Assembly (NCBI GenBank): GCA_905147135.1
Contig: LR990060.1
Span: forward strand, 8,510,001 to 8,574,000
DNA: 64,000 nucleotides
Source of the DNA: Blastobasis lacticolella
Lineage: Eukaryota; Arthropoda; Insecta; Lepidoptera; Blastobasidae
Reading direction: 5' to 3'
Shown here in pieces: positions 1 through 10,739 of this stretch (positions are counted from its first letter, which is position 1; each line of letters starts with the position of its first letter). Under the pieces are notes generated by a model that saw only the letters and a list, made by a program, of their open reading frames with translations, was not told the origin of the DNA and searched no databases. Both the position numbers and the translations under genes were made by a program.

Positions 1-389
1 TACGGATGTTTCCTACGAAAAACCCGAACCGATGGGAGCGGAACCTTTGCAAAGCCTAATAATGTGACATTTTCTGGTAACGATTTCTTATGGCATTCGA
101 CTGACCGTTATGTATTTTATCTGAACAATATTGGTTGTAGTTGTTTCAATTGATTTAATATTTTGTTCGTATCGGTAGCGTATATATCCTAATCCTCATG
201 ATTATGTCACATATTTTCATTTAACTTCACTTTTTTCGGAATCGGCCGAATTTTTTAGTTCTTCATCCAACTACCATACAGTACAGGCAGGTATGATGCA
301 TCGTTGAATGCAATGGTAAGTGTAAACTTACCATCAGATGTGCATAGCAGAACTATTCTTATTTCCTCTGAGCAAGGTCTAGATTACTA
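1..389. other. No recognised feature
   Basis: AT-rich sequence with no long open frame and no repeat motif that I recognise. Confidence 0.4.
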
Positions 390-610
390 ATAGCTTGATC
401 GAATTGTAATTGAACCACAATTGCAGCTCAACAGCAATTTTAAAAGTAGCAGAATAAAAAAAACCGCCTAAAACCGCCATTAAGCTGCGATTGCAATACC
501 ATTACAATTCATTCGAGACATTTGTAACAGTAGCAGAATATCAAAAACGTGTCAAACGACTACTGAGCTGTGATTGCAATCCAATTTCATTTCGATCGAG
601 CCCTTAGTAA
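390..610. repeat. Degenerate interspersed repeat, related to 62950-63140
   Basis: The motif GTAGCAGAATA followed by an A-rich run occurs twice here (near 448 and 529), beside TGCGATTGCAAT-like stretches. The same combination recurs near 63065. This suggests an old MITE-like family. The ends are not defined and 611-879 holds nothing else I recognise. Confidence 0.35.
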
Positions 611-996
611 ATTAGCGGACTCGAGGCGCAGATGTGATGACAGTTAATTTCATCTATTTATGGACCTAAACCTCCATGTACGTTCATCAAAATAACCACC
701 AACCCGCAAATAGGTACAAAAACAGTAACCGCCCTGTAACCGATATATTTTAAAGTGGACACGTGTGTCCCAGGAATAAAGGCTTCCGTATACGTTGAAT
801 ATTGAAATTTCGCCGAAAGAGTGGCGAGAATGTTACCCGAAAACAAAACTGTGTCGGATTGGTTTGGAGGCAAACGTGTGGGGCCAGGGATGTGACGAGG
901 CACTTTAGCGAATACGAATATCAAATTGAAGTTCGTCGAATACGAATGGGAATAAATACTTTTTAATTAGAAACACGTTTATTTACACAAATATAC

Positions 997-1081
997 AAAA
1001 GCTAGAGTGAATAGGCTGTTATCATTACTTACCACCAGGTGAGATGGAGGTCAACTGCCTGGCTAGACTAACATAAAAAAA
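997..1081 (+). repeat. CR1/Jockey-like retroelement 3' end fragment
   Basis: Contains GCTAGAGTGAATAGGCTGTT, then the CACCAGGTGAGATGG motif and an A-rich end. The same 3' end appears at 17389-17520, 29917-30025 and 33613-33721. In better copies this stretch encodes the extreme C-terminus of a reverse transcriptase ORF. Confidence 0.5.
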
Positions 1082-1314
1082 TTAATACCCTTGGCTGTTA
1101 CATAAAAGTTTAACAAGTTATTCAGCGTCAGTCTGCCCTTTGACTTTGCCCGCTGAAAATAGACGTTCGGAGTCGTGTGAAGTAAATGGAGAAAGTTTAA
1201 AATACACTTTAGCAGTTTATTAACATTTGAGGAATATTCGTTGTCTCGCCAATATTCTAGCTTGTTCAAGACTTAAAATAGTAATACGAATAGTCATAAT
1301 GATAACGGATACAC

Positions 1315-1500
1315 CAACCGCAAGTACAAAGAAACGATGGATTGAAATCGTAGAGTCGAATGCGAGAAATGGCATGCAAGTTGCGATTCGAGGATATTGG
1401 AAACCAGACGAAGTGAAGAAGGAAGATTAGGAAAGCGGAACCTGGCAGACACCGGGGTTGACTGCTATGATGATGATGATGATGATACGAATGATGGGCA
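1315..1500 (+). pseudogene. RTE-like reverse transcriptase C-terminal fragment
   Basis: The forward frame gives KKRWIEIVESNAR, matching the GRPKKRWIDIAESNARAN-type C-terminus also seen at 37565-37795 (minus) and 47670-48030 (minus). It ends in a (GAT)n run at about 1468-1487, a common tail of these elements. Too short and broken to be functional. Confidence 0.5.
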
Positions 1501-1613
1501 CTCATTGCACGCCTTCTCAAAGCAGATAGAGTATCGTACTATAATTAAGTACTTAATTCTGTTATTCAACGAATACGAATAACCATATTCTCACTCGTTA
1601 CATCCCTAGCCCC

Positions 1614-2699
1614 GTCGAGATGACAGCTGTGCGTTTGTGAATATGCAATATTGCCACCGCCCCGCGGATCCCTAATAAAGCATTCCTCGCGTATTCGGCG
1701 GAATATCGTGAAATGTGAAGTCACAACAGATGGTGACCGAGTCGCTTTGGGCGGGTCCGGATTTGTGTTTTATTTATCCTTGGGCTGACTGTCGAATTGA
1801 TTCCCGTGGTGTTGGCTCTGGAACGGTTTGTTTGGTATAGGGGTATTGGGATTTTATTAAATTAGTGGAAATGTTTGAAACTTGACAAATGTTGCCTTCT
1901 TGGCGAGTAATCCACGCACTAACTATAGGGCTTAGCTGTAAATCAGCGCTGTGGTCTTAGTAAGCTTCGCTCAAGTTTGACATGACACTACAATATTTCA
2001 CCTAATTTAAATTAGTAAGAAATATTTTGTATATTAATATTGTAGAAATTGTCCATTGTCTTTTTGGTGACGAGTTGTTGTGCAAACGGATTATTGCAAT
2101 GTAATGAATTTGGAATTCTTTTTTTCTCGAGTCTTCAAGGCTAGACATTGTGCTGCAGACTTACCAAGTTGTTGCAATCTTACTTTAATTAAATCCTTCA
2201 GGAAGATGTTAATTCACGGGATTGATATTTTTTTATGACTGGACAACGATAAATTGCTTTTATATTTACATCATAAATATGAGCATTTAAGTCGAAAATA
2301 GACTTGATTGAAAACTATTAAAACATGAGCAGGTCCAACCGTTCTTGCGAAAATCCAGAAAAGAGACCAAGACAACAAGTGTTGCCCGCTTATGAATTTA
2401 GAAATTTTGCTAAGTGAAACCTTAAACTAAAATTTGTAGATTTTATTTTTAAATGTACCAAAAAAGAACTCATAAAATGAAAGAGAAAGTACCCTAGTGG
2501 CGACAACGCTTCGTGGTGGATGGAAGCAGACGCAGCGGTTTCGCTGTTTGGAGAAAAGTTTCGTGAAAAGCTTATAAAATAAAGTTATGGCACACCCCTC
2601 AATTGATTCGGACTGGACAATTGGACATCGCAGTGTTGAAAATGCAGCTGAGCATTTTTTGGTTTACTGAGGAATAAAGTATCTGACGTTTACCTTAGC
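1614..2699. other. No recognised feature
   Basis: Unique-looking AT-rich DNA. No exon with a convincing splice pair and no repeat that I recognise. Confidence 0.35.
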
Positions 2700-3085
2700 G
2701 TTAATGTCCCGCTTGTCCAGTTGCGCACAAGGACCCGGGGTCCGCCTTGACCATGATCCAGGATTTGGGAGATCAGGTAATTACAGTAAAGCGACTGCCA
2801 TTTAACCTCCATATCCCTGTTAACAGGGCAACCTGAGCAGTCTTAATCATGGTTATATATTCAGTCACCTAAATGTGCATGTTTCCATTCACCGTAAGTG
2901 ATCGGTTAGTGTACAACACACAAAACAAAGAAAATGCATGCATAACACACAAACACACACATACATACATGTACATAACTCAGAAAAGATTCAATGGTAC
3001 ATGGCAGCACTGGGAAAACCTGAGACCTCTCGCTTCCGACTTGAACACCTTAACCATTAGGGCAACAAACAAACTCATAATCTCA
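2700..3085 (-). repeat. tRNA-derived SINE (family S1), minus strand
   Basis: Reading the minus strand from 3085, a degenerate tRNA-like head (GCGAGAGGTCTCAGG) is followed by the family body: a CATGTA...ACTCAGAAAAG stretch, the ACGGTGAATGGAAAC variant, and a tail complementary to the GGGGTCCGCCTTGACCATG near 2738. The body matches 19849-20225, 46630-46870 and 49938-50285. Diverged, with a CA-rich insertion near 2948-2975. Confidence 0.6.
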
Positions 3086-3175
3086 CAAACATTTCCTCTT
3101 TATATCATTAGTAAGTATAGATAAATATTAGATTATAGAAAAATCCTCTTAGTAAACCAACCCTGTTGCCCGCAG

Positions 3176-3309
3176 AGCCCCCGCTGACGAGTCCGAACGT
3201 GACGTCGGATCGGATGACGTACGTCGGCGGCGACCACATCAGGGCGAACTGCTCGTCACCACCCTCGCTGCCAGCTGCCAACATCACGTGGTACGTCAAC
3301 GAGCAGATG
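3176..3309 (+). CDS. Beaten-path (Beat)-like protein, exon for the first half of Ig domain 2 (internal exon)
   Basis: Beat proteins are neuronal Ig-superfamily ligands, secreted or membrane-tethered, that bind Side-family receptors and steer motor-axon defasciculation. A polypyrimidine stretch and CCCGCAG acceptor precede the exon and ATG|GTGAGT is the donor. The exon enters in phase 1 and leaves in phase 0. It encodes PPLTSPNVT..., then GGDHIRANCSSPPS, then AANITWYVNEQM. This is an Ig domain start with the first disulfide Cys (RANC), the core Trp (ITWY) and two N-glycosylation sequons (NVT, NIT). It joins in frame to 5889. GC-rich, unlike the surrounding DNA. Earlier exons (first Ig, signal peptide) are not in the window. 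The exact beat paralogue is not identifiable here. Confidence 0.8.
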
Positions 3310-3988
3310 GTGAGTCTAGAGTTATTCTCTCTTCTTCTAAGTCGCTACACTTTTCACAGAGTGGTCGTGGTCGTCGGGAATGAGGATTCACAGCACGCTA
3401 TACGTTGCCACTCTTCTCGAACTGCTGCTTTCTAAGAAATAGTAACTTTCTAAGATTTAATCCCTTTGCCAATTAGGACAGAGCTTTAGACTACGTGAAA
3501 ATTTTTGTTTTAAAATCTAGTAAGTAATATTTCCTCTTGATATTTGAGAAGAGAAGTATATCTGCCTCAGCGTCGGTTAATCTCATGCTTTCTGAGCCTT
3601 AGCAATAATGTCGAACCAAATGTTTAGAATTAATTAGCATAACCAGTGGCATAAATAAAAAATACTCATATTTTATTGAAACAGCACAAATACATGATAA
3701 AGAAAACATTGTTCCCTATTTAATTTTTAAATATACATATGATTATATTTAGTTTCGAATGTAATAATTTTTATTAAAATTTCAATGATTTTAAATAATC
3801 CACCATTTGTTTTTATCTTTCATTTGATCTCATACTTTAGAGAGTACCATTAACGGCAGCTTGCACTTGGTAGGTCCAATGCATCGGTGATCTTCCGCGT
3901 GGTCTTGTGCCTTCCGCTATTCCTTATTAAAGTTATTGGCACTTCATTATCCATAGCATATTTCCGTTTAAGGCCACCCCTGTAAGAT

Positions 3989-4062
3989 TTTTTTTATGTA
4001 ATACGTAGACAAACAGGCATGCGGGCCACCTGATGGAAAGTGGTCACCGCGAGAATGTTCAC
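3989..4062 (-). repeat. CR1-like retroelement 3' end fragment, minus strand
   Basis: GACAAACAGGCATGCGGGCC then ACCTGATGGAAAGTGGTCACCG. The same 3' terminal block is seen at 43880-43925 and, in plus orientation, at 30755-30784, 34451-34480 and 52125-52175. Confidence 0.5.
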
Positions 4063-4828
4063 TGACATTAGCTTAAAGTCTAAGATCTTTCTTTTTATAC
4101 TAAGATGGCATATAAAGGCCTGTCATACGACACAATCTTATTGTCCAATCTGATTGCCAATTTAAATGGGACAATTTGATTGCTCGTCCATACGAGAAAA
4201 TTTGATAGTCAATATGTTCGTCGAATTAGCATGGTCTCCAGGTTATGCGTGTAAAATAGTGGCAGCATGATGGTGAATGGCCACCAGGTAGAAACTATCC
4301 GTCGGCCAAAAAGTTTCGGACAAGCGCGCGCATACCAAAGCCATTTGAAAAGCCACATTAAACGCTATTTCAATCTGCTCGCATTACTCCAATTTGCCTT
4401 TTCCCAAATTTAACTGAGTTGCGACGGCTTCTATTTATAAATAGCCCATTCAAATATTGTTTGCCAGTAACTGGACACTAACGGTCCTACAGTAATTTAT
4501 AGTTTCATTTCCACAACGTTCTAATGGCCGTGCCGCCGTCACCAGGGTCATTATGTGCACAACACCATATTGCAGATGTACTTAATAGGTGATTATTGTA
4601 TTGATATTATGGTCATATTAACCGTAGGAGTGCGTTTAAATTGCTTTTTGGTGTAAATATGAGTAATAGCTGTATAGTGGCTGTGTACAAGGGTAGAATA
4701 TAGCATGAATCCCTTAAAGATTATGAGGGCGCCGTAGGTTATCTTTCATCATTGAGTACTAGAAAACATCCACTTTGTTGCGATAGTAAACGTTTAGGAG
4801 ACCCGCAAAACGTTGGTCGGCCCGTGTA

Positions 4829-5117
4829 TCATCATCATCACAGCCCGTAACAGTCCACTGCAGGACTTAGGGCCTCTCCCACGAAAGGGGAGGTTATTGC
4901 ATTAATCTCCACGCTTGGCAGGCGGATTGGAGATCGCAGTGTTTAAATATAACAATAGATAATGCTGCTGCCCATTTTCCAGACTACGGAGACTCTTGAT
5001 CTTTTGCCTCGAAAACATTAGTCGCCTTGTACGACACCTATGAGTGTAAGGGGTTGGTGCTATTCTACTCTGCCGGACACCACACGGCCAAGTGGTCGGC
5101 CCGTGCACAGCCTGCAT
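4829..5117. repeat. Interspersed repeat family A
   Basis: Starts at ATCATCATCACAGCCCGTAA and runs through GGGCCTCTCCCACGAAAGG, AACAATAGATAATGCTGCTG, GCCTCGAAAACATTAGTCGC and a GGTTGGTGCTATTCTACTCT end. Close copies lie at 34607-34868 and 48240-48452, with an older one at 12420-12960. No coding frame is conserved, so it is probably non-autonomous. Class unknown. Confidence 0.6.
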
Positions 5118-5589
5118 ATGATATATAAATATTTTTAGATTTTACTATTCGATTTACCGACTTTAATGCTAGATGCAAACCAATACAATCCAAAACAACC
5201 AACATACTTCACACAGCTCAGTATTGCAGAGACGTAGCTTGGCCAGATGGCGAGTTATTGTCCCATTTGCATGTAACACTGGACGGACGTATTGCGAAAG
5301 CTGCAGTGTAGATGGGAATTAGGGAGGCTCATACAAATGAATACAACGCCTAATATGTGCGCACAGTGACGCAATGCCACTGAGTGCTTACACAAAGGGT
5401 GTTGGACATGAATTTTGGAAGGATCTAATGTCGCTGTATCTCTGAAAAGGCGAGAGCAGCTATGAGGAAATGATATGGCCATCGAATTTAAAAATTATCT
5501 CACACAACCATTATGTCATTCGGCTTGTTTCTAACTTTTCAGTGTTTAATAACAGTAGGGGTTTTTAGTTTTTGTACTTCTTTTTTTAT

Positions 5590-5700
5590 AACAAGGTAAC
5601 CTGACTAGATTGGATCATGGTTACAAATTCATGATGTCCGTCACCGTAAGAGCATCGACGACCTCATGAGAGTGTTCAACTAACGTACATAACACAGTAA
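5590..5700 (-). repeat. SINE family S1 fragment, minus strand
   Basis: Carries the reverse complement of the family core: AACCTGACTAGATTGGATCA, TGGTTACAAATTCATG, CACCGTAAGAGCATCG and ACTAACGTACATAAC. It is truncated. Confidence 0.5.
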
Positions 5701-5888
5701 AAGTCATTATTAGTACTACCTTTTTTGCCTATAGGTAACCCCTAACTCAGGGCCATTTGTCGTGCTCAATTATTTTAGGTTTGTAAACCTCATCTGTCAC
5801 TTGCCAACTCGTGTCTTTGTTTGAGCTTATTTTATAGGCGCAAATAAAAAATAAAATACACATAGGTAAATGTTTTTTTTGTCCCCAG

Positions 5889-6004
5889 GTGCCAGGTTTC
5901 ACAGCGAACCACGTGCTGAACTTCAGCAATGGCTACGCGTCCACACTGGCGACTTTAGAGCTGGAAGCCACTCTATTGTCGCCAGTACCCACACTTATGA
6001 TACG
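5889..6004 (+). CDS. Beat-like protein, exon for the middle of Ig domain 2
   Basis: A strong acceptor (T-rich tract then CCCCAG) precedes GTGCCAGGT, and the donor is ATACG|GTAAAC. The exon enters in phase 0 and leaves in phase 2. It encodes VPGFTANHVLNFSNG, then YASTLATLELEATLL, then SPVPTLMIR. The alternating hydrophobic STLATLELE stretch fits the E/F strands of an Ig fold. It joins in frame to 3176-3309 upstream and 6928-7031 downstream, where the second Ig cysteine follows. Such a short exon is easily missed without splicing logic. Confidence 0.78.
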
Positions 6005-6019
6005 GTAAACCTTTCTTTT

Positions 6020-6330
6020 TATGCTACGCAGTAATAAACAGCAGACAGCCCACCTGATGTTAAGCGGTAACTGTCGCCCATAACATTTACAATCCATACA
6101 TTTAGGTCGCAGATAACAAAAATGCAGAACCGCAGGTGCGTTGTCACAGTAAGGACTAATATTAAATGTCTCAGGCCTATAATTGCGCTGGCTACCTTAT
6201 CCTTCAAACCGAAACACAACCACAGATACAACAATGCCAGCATTGTTGCTTTACGGTACAAATAGATAGAGGAGGTGATACTCACCCAGGCGGACTTCTC
6301 TAGCTTGACAGAGTCCTACCACCTGATAAA
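6020..6330 (-). repeat. Interspersed repeat family B (retroelement 3' end), minus strand
   Basis: Shares CAGCCCACCTGATGTTAAGC, TGTCGCCCATAAC, AGAACCGCAGGTGCGTTGTC and CTGGCTACCTTATCCTTC with 10520-10700, 56705-56785 and, in plus orientation, 44398-44580. Confidence 0.5.
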
Positions 6331-6429
6331 CCTGATGGTAAACTAGGCTCTTTTAGACAACAGAAACTTTAGCCAACGAGAATACAGTCCATCTGATAGA
6401 AAGGGATGACGTTGTTAACTAACCTCAAT

Positions 6430-6620
6430 CGTCATCATCAGCTGAAAGTCGTCCATTGATGAGGATAGGCCTCCCGTAAAAGATCTCCAGAAAGGCCGGT
6501 CATGTGCCGTGTGCCTTCAGCTGGTACCTTTACTAGGTCCTCAGTCTATCTTGCGTGAGGCTGACCCACGCTGTATCTTCTGATAAGTGGCCACTAGGGA
6601 ACTTTACTGTTCCATCTGAT
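6430..6620 (-). pseudogene. RTE-like reverse transcriptase C-terminal fragment, minus strand
   Basis: The + strand has CATCATCAGCTGAAAGTCGT, ATAGGCCTCCCGTAAAAGAT, a CCGGTCATGTGCCGTGTGCC block and CCACGCTGTATC. This is the antisense of the RTE end that encodes EWRPRTGRRSVGRPPTRW and the DDLVKIAGTSW motif in better copies (see 59095-59293). Frameshifted and non-functional. Confidence 0.6.
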
Positions 6621-6927
6621 CTACGAGCTAGATGTGCTGCTAAATAACGGCTGATAATTAGGTGGTAGCTGTTAATGGTAGTGCTGATGGCCTTTAATAG
6701 AACAGTACAAGCACTATTGGTCACGGAAATGATGATGCTGCAGTGGATACGTGGAGTTTCACGAAAGGACCGCATCCGAAACGCCCACATTCTCGGTAGT
6801 CTTCACTTCTGTGACATCGCAGAGAAGCTTCGCTCGCGCCCCACCCCCCATAGTTGTTTTATGTGCGCCACTCCATTTTTTGATTTAATAGAAAAGTAAG
6901 GAATACAATGTTTTTACTATTTTTTAG

Positions 6928-7031
6928 ATGTGAAGCATCGATATTCGACGTGTGGAAAGGCACGAGCCACACCATAGTGCTGCGTGAGCGCAGTGCGAAT
7001 CCCGCTTCGGCGCTTGGACGGAGTTTTACAG
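6928..7031 (+). CDS. Beat-like protein, exon for the end of Ig domain 2 and linker
   Basis: TTTTTTAG|A acceptor and ACAG|GTATAC donor. The exon enters in phase 2 and leaves in phase 1. With the preceding CG it gives R, then CEASIFDVWKGTSHTIVLRE, then RSANPASALGRSFT. The Cys in MIRCEA is the expected disulfide partner of the RANC cysteine in the first exon here, and IRCEASIFDVWKG resembles the closing strands of Beat Ig domains. The linker is Ser/Ala/Arg-rich. The alternation of phases across all four exons without a stop strongly supports one transcript. Confidence 0.8.
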
Positions 7032-7742
7032 GTATACTATGATTAGAGGAGGAGAGAGAAGAGAAACACGTATGAGTTCTATCCTCAGTGCCACAATGTA
7101 CCAATGACTTTTATGAGTTATATACATTAGTGTACTCTTATGGTAAGGGACAACATCGAGAGAAAACCTGCAAATTCAGGCGACTGAACCATGATCCAAT
7201 TTGGTCAGGTTAACAGAGTCACAGAGGTCAGGTGGCAGTCGCTCCACTGCAAAAACCTAGTCTGTCCTAGAATACGGTCATGGCGGACCCAAGGGCGCAA
7301 CCGGGATTTTGAGGCTAAGATTATTGTTACTATGACAAAAGGAGGATGTATCAAACACACCTTACATTAAAGGAAGGTTTTGCCTTACCTAATATTAACG
7401 CTTGGTAATGAATGCAGAAAATACTGATGCCCATTTTCTACCCTGCGGCTGTTGGGTTTCTCAACAATTACGAGTACGCGTTCCTACATCGCGCTAGAGA
7501 AGTGTTCTGACTGCCGCAATATAGGTACTACTTCCGACGATCAACTGTTGGACCCCTTGTCCCCTGGGCACAACACCTGGCCAGTTGGGTTATTACCCTT
7601 TTTCACCTACACATCTTCGCTTGCCAACATTGGCGGCTACCTTATCCTTCACCCCTGAAGACCTACTTGACTTCTCGGTTTCGGATAGGATAGACTGCAT
7701 AAATGTTCTAATTATGAAACTGATACGGTTTCTTTTCCACAG
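7032..7742 (+). other. Intron of the Beat-like gene (~0.7 kb)
   Basis: GTATAC donor and TTTCTTTTCCACAG acceptor. Contains a decayed SINE (7045-7330) and, at 7630-7665, a scrap of repeat family B (CTACCTTATCCTTC). Confidence 0.7.
7045..7330 (+). repeat. Decayed SINE family S1, plus strand
   Basis: Recognisable blocks are ACAATGTACCAATGAC, GAGAAAACCTGCAAATTCAG, CCATGATCCAATTTGGTCAG, GGCAGTCGCTCCACTG and CAACCGGGA. The tRNA-like head has been lost or was replaced by the exon/intron boundary. Confidence 0.55.
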
Positions 7743-7843
7743 GAGCTGCCACTGAGACTTGTCTACCGACTATAATGGTGCTGCTAGTGCAGATCCTGCT
7801 CCATTTTCTGATAGGGAGCTACACAGAAACCTCCATAAGATAG
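7743..7843 (+). CDS. Beat-like protein, terminal exon with hydrophobic C-terminus and stop
   Basis: TTTTCCACAG|GA acceptor, phase 1 entry. It reads GAATETCLPTIMVLLVQILL, then HFLIGSYTETSIR and a TAG stop at 7841-7843. The ~17-residue hydrophobic run (IMVLLVQILLHFLIG) near the end suggests a membrane anchor or GPI-attachment signal. Some Beat proteins are secreted and others tethered, so this tail argues for the tethered type. With the three exons above it completes 150 residues of continuous frame. The first downstream AATAAA is at about 8416, a possible poly(A) signal, although the region is so AT-rich that chance matches are common. Confidence 0.72.
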
Positions 7844-9780
7844 CTGTATTAGCTGTAGACAATTTTATACACAATAGTTAGTCATTTGTAACAGGGAATA
7901 TGCAGGTGGAGTGGAATTTAAATTTCAGATTTCCATGCATATTGCTCCAAAATAATAATGTCCAGAGTGTTAGAGAGTATACTTCGACGATATTCCGTTG
8001 TGAGTTGTGAGGGATTATGGGTTACTCTTGCTCTTTTGCTCTACTTTGGAGTCAGTCAGCGAAGACTAGTGAAGTTTGGAAGCTACAACATCAAGCCTCG
8101 GGCGTATTGAAAATATTTATCTCGTCCAGCTTCAAACCTATATTATTTGATGGACAGTTATTTGGGAACGCTTACATTTGAACCATAATAATATTCCTGT
8201 AATAATTGAACCGAACGATAGTATTTACTAGAAGTGAAATCAATTATGGAAATATAAGTTACGTCGCATTGTTCTAGTTTAAATGCCCTGGATATGTGTT
8301 CAGCGTGGATTCTTCAAAATTTGTTTTGATAAAACTTATTTTCCATTACCACGAAAATTTTTTGGAATTTGGTTACACCCTCATGTTTAATATTGGAACA
8401 CATATTAAAACTTTGAATAAAATTGAAACGTGATTTAATTTTTGAATAATGTGCGATACTTACATTATTTTCGTGTTCATGGTATAAGTAACTAAACGTT
8501 TAATTAGGTGAATGTAAGTAGACGCTAAAATAAAATATTGTTAAATGTTTATTATTTCTATTAAATTTACGAAATTCGAGTGTTACAAATGTACTTTTAA
8601 AACTGAAAAGAATCTTAGGGATAGTAAATAAAATATTATGTTATGTTTTAAAATCTATTTATTCTTTGTTAAAACAATACCTGTAGATTTAATCACATCC
8701 ATTCCATTTTTAAAACTAGGAACCATATTATTGACATAGACTGATTATTTAGAATTATTACCGTTCAAAATTATGTAAATAAATTTAGACTTTTACCGAT
8801 ATATTTGTTTGTAAATAAACGAATACCAATGTTAATATTTCATAAATGTTAGTGTTTTAGGTGAGACCTGTGTAAGAACTTGTATAACTTTGCAATTAAA
8901 ATAAAAGTAGGATATTAAATAACGTTGAAGTACTTATATTTTTCCCAGTTTCGGTAACTTCAGTCTGACTAAGTACCAACCTTCTAAAAATTTACAAATA
9001 AAATTTTGCAATAAAATGACTTTTTGTTAATAATTAAAATTTAATAAATAATATTAGAATCTTTCCGAAATCCTGCGTAAATATTAGATTTTATTTTAAA
9101 TAATAATGGCTGTGTTTCGTATAGATAATAAAATAAATACAATACACCTTTAAATATTGTTATTATTTAACAGTCCAGTTTGGTCAATACTAAAGTTAAG
9201 TAAAAAATGTGATGGTGCGTTATGATAATTGTATATTATTATGTATGATGATAATTTTAATAATAAAATAATTATAATCTACGTTACGTAATAATTAGGA
9301 GAATTTACTAAAATGTAAATAGTCTCCCTTTTCAACTTGTTTTATTAACATTTAGGTACCCCAGTCCTTACTGTTACATATTGCAATGACAAAGAATGAA
9401 TTAACAGGAGCTTTTTATTTTCTTTTTTAGGTACGTAATGCTTTTCTAAATTAAACAATATTGTTGTTCTATAACACAAATATTAAATGTTGTGGCTATA
9501 CGGAATATTTTGTACCCAGCTCCAGAAAAATAAACTTTATTCCCATTACATATAGAATGTGGGGGTGCTGTAGGTTATTCTACGTAATGGAGTAGGTACT
9601 AGAAAAATTCCACTTTATAGCTGTACTGTGTGGGCAGACCAACATTTTGTGGGTTTCCTACACCTCTACTCTGACGTAGGATCTCTACAATGCCATCAAA
9701 GTCTAGTTAACGAATTTTGTCTACAAATCGGTTTGCATCGCGTTCTTTCCGTTCGCATTTTTACTACTAGAAAAGGTTCA
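7844..9780 (+). other. AT-rich stretch; possible 3' UTR at its start, otherwise nothing recognised
   Basis: Very AT-rich with many AATAAA-like hexamers (e.g. about 8416), so the transcript end of the Beat-like gene cannot be fixed. No coding potential seen. At 9590-9640 a block (GTAGGTACTAGAAAAATTCC) resembles 4755-4775, pointing to a minor shared repeat. Confidence 0.4.
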
Positions 9781-9960
9781 GGTAAAATGAACAACCAACA
9801 ACAAATTTGTTTTATTTTAACCTAGACCTACCCGATGAATCACTCTGTGTATTGGTGAAAACCGCTTGAAAATCCGTTCAGTCGTTTTTGAGTTTATCGC
9901 GAACAGAACAGACGCTGCGTGGGACTTTATTTTATACTTAATATGTAGTAGTAAAAGAAA
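9781..9960 (+). repeat. RTE-like retroelement 3' UTR fragment
   Basis: Carries GATGAATCACTCTGTGTATT, GGTGAAAACCGC, AAAATCCGTTCAGTCGTTTT and a GGGACTTTATTTTATACT end. The same layout is seen at 29644-29830, 62118-62330 and 62470-62610. Confidence 0.55.
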
Positions 9961-10519
9961 TCATTTTACCTAAATTGTTTATACCTGGTAGATGTTTATG
10001 AACCATTGTAAAATAGTATCCAATACTTCCTACAATACATACTCCATTGTAATAATAAAATAAATTCGCCTAATTATTTGTGCATTAATTGAAAGTGATT
10101 TTAGGGAATAATTGTATTGGAATGAAATACGAAAACTTATAAATAAAGAAGTAATAATTGTAAATGTGTTTGTGTTTCTGTAAATTCACCCAACCAAGGC
10201 TTACAAGGTCTAACCCTACTCCACCCAGGGTCCAAACGACCTCTCGGTCATACGGACCGCGACAGACCTAATCACGAGTGATGCGCACGCTTACTTGCCG
10301 GTGGCTCTTTGGGCGTGCGCATTTCTTGACACCCACAAATCCAGTTGTTTCATAACAATCTCCCTTAACAGGCTGACGTCACTATACCAACCACCAAGAC
10401 TAAAGAAACTCCTTTTAAGAATGCCGGCCATACTGTTAAATCGTTTTCTATCATTTCCTATCTCCATCCAACAACCAACGACATTACAAGCGGCACCTCC
10501 TGCCAATTGCCACTTAAGT
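9961..10519. other. No recognised feature
   Basis: AT-rich to 10190, then a more GC-balanced stretch (10200-10500) open on both strands for about 80-100 codons without any family signature. Confidence 0.35.
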
Positions 10520-10700
10520 GTCGCCCATAACATCTACGATCGCAGGTGTGTTGTCAATGTATGTAAAATGCCTCATGTCGGTAATTACGCTGGCTACCTT
10601 ATCCTTTAAACCGGAACACAACAATGCAAGCATTATTGCTTGGCGACAGAAATAGATAAAGCGGTAGTACTCACCCAGACGGACTGCTCAGGCTTGACAG
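10520..10700 (-). repeat. Repeat family B copy, minus strand
   Basis: GTCGCCCATAACATCTACGA, GCAGGTGTGTTGTCAATG, CGCTGGCTACCTTATCC and CTCACCCAGACGGAC line up in order with the 6020-6330 copy. Confidence 0.55.
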
Positions 10701-10739
10701 AGTTCTACCATCTGATCTTCTACTTTACCTCTTCCACTT

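Larger units (their letters stand above)
880..1613. mobile_element. hAT-like non-autonomous DNA transposon (MITE), host to nested fragments
   Basis: The left end reads GGGGCCAGGGATGTGACGAG. The right end, read in reverse, is GGGGCTAGGGATGTAACGAG. Both ends are followed inward by GAATACGAATA-type sequence. CAGGGATGT-type tips are typical of hAT elements. There is no transposase ORF. The interior carries a Jockey-like tail (997-1081) and an RTE-like fragment (1315-1500), so it captured later insertions or is a composite. No clear 8-bp target duplication was found. Confidence 0.55.
3310..5888 (+). other. Intron of the Beat-like gene (~2.6 kb)
   Basis: Begins GTGAGT and ends TTTTTTTTGTCCCCAG. 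Apart from the repeat fragments listed at 3989-4062, 4829-5117 and 5590-5700, it is AT-rich and unremarkable. No further exon of the gene was recognised inside it. Confidence 0.7.
6005..6927 (+). other. Intron of the Beat-like gene (~0.9 kb)
   Basis: GTAAAC donor and TTTACTATTTTTTAG acceptor. Mostly filled by two retroelement fragments (6020-6330 and 6430-6620). Confidence 0.7.

Noticed and set aside
1460..1490. Poly-Asp/poly-His coding repeats
   Set aside because: They are a (GAT)n microsatellite at the tail of an RTE-like fragment. The same tail occurs at other copies.
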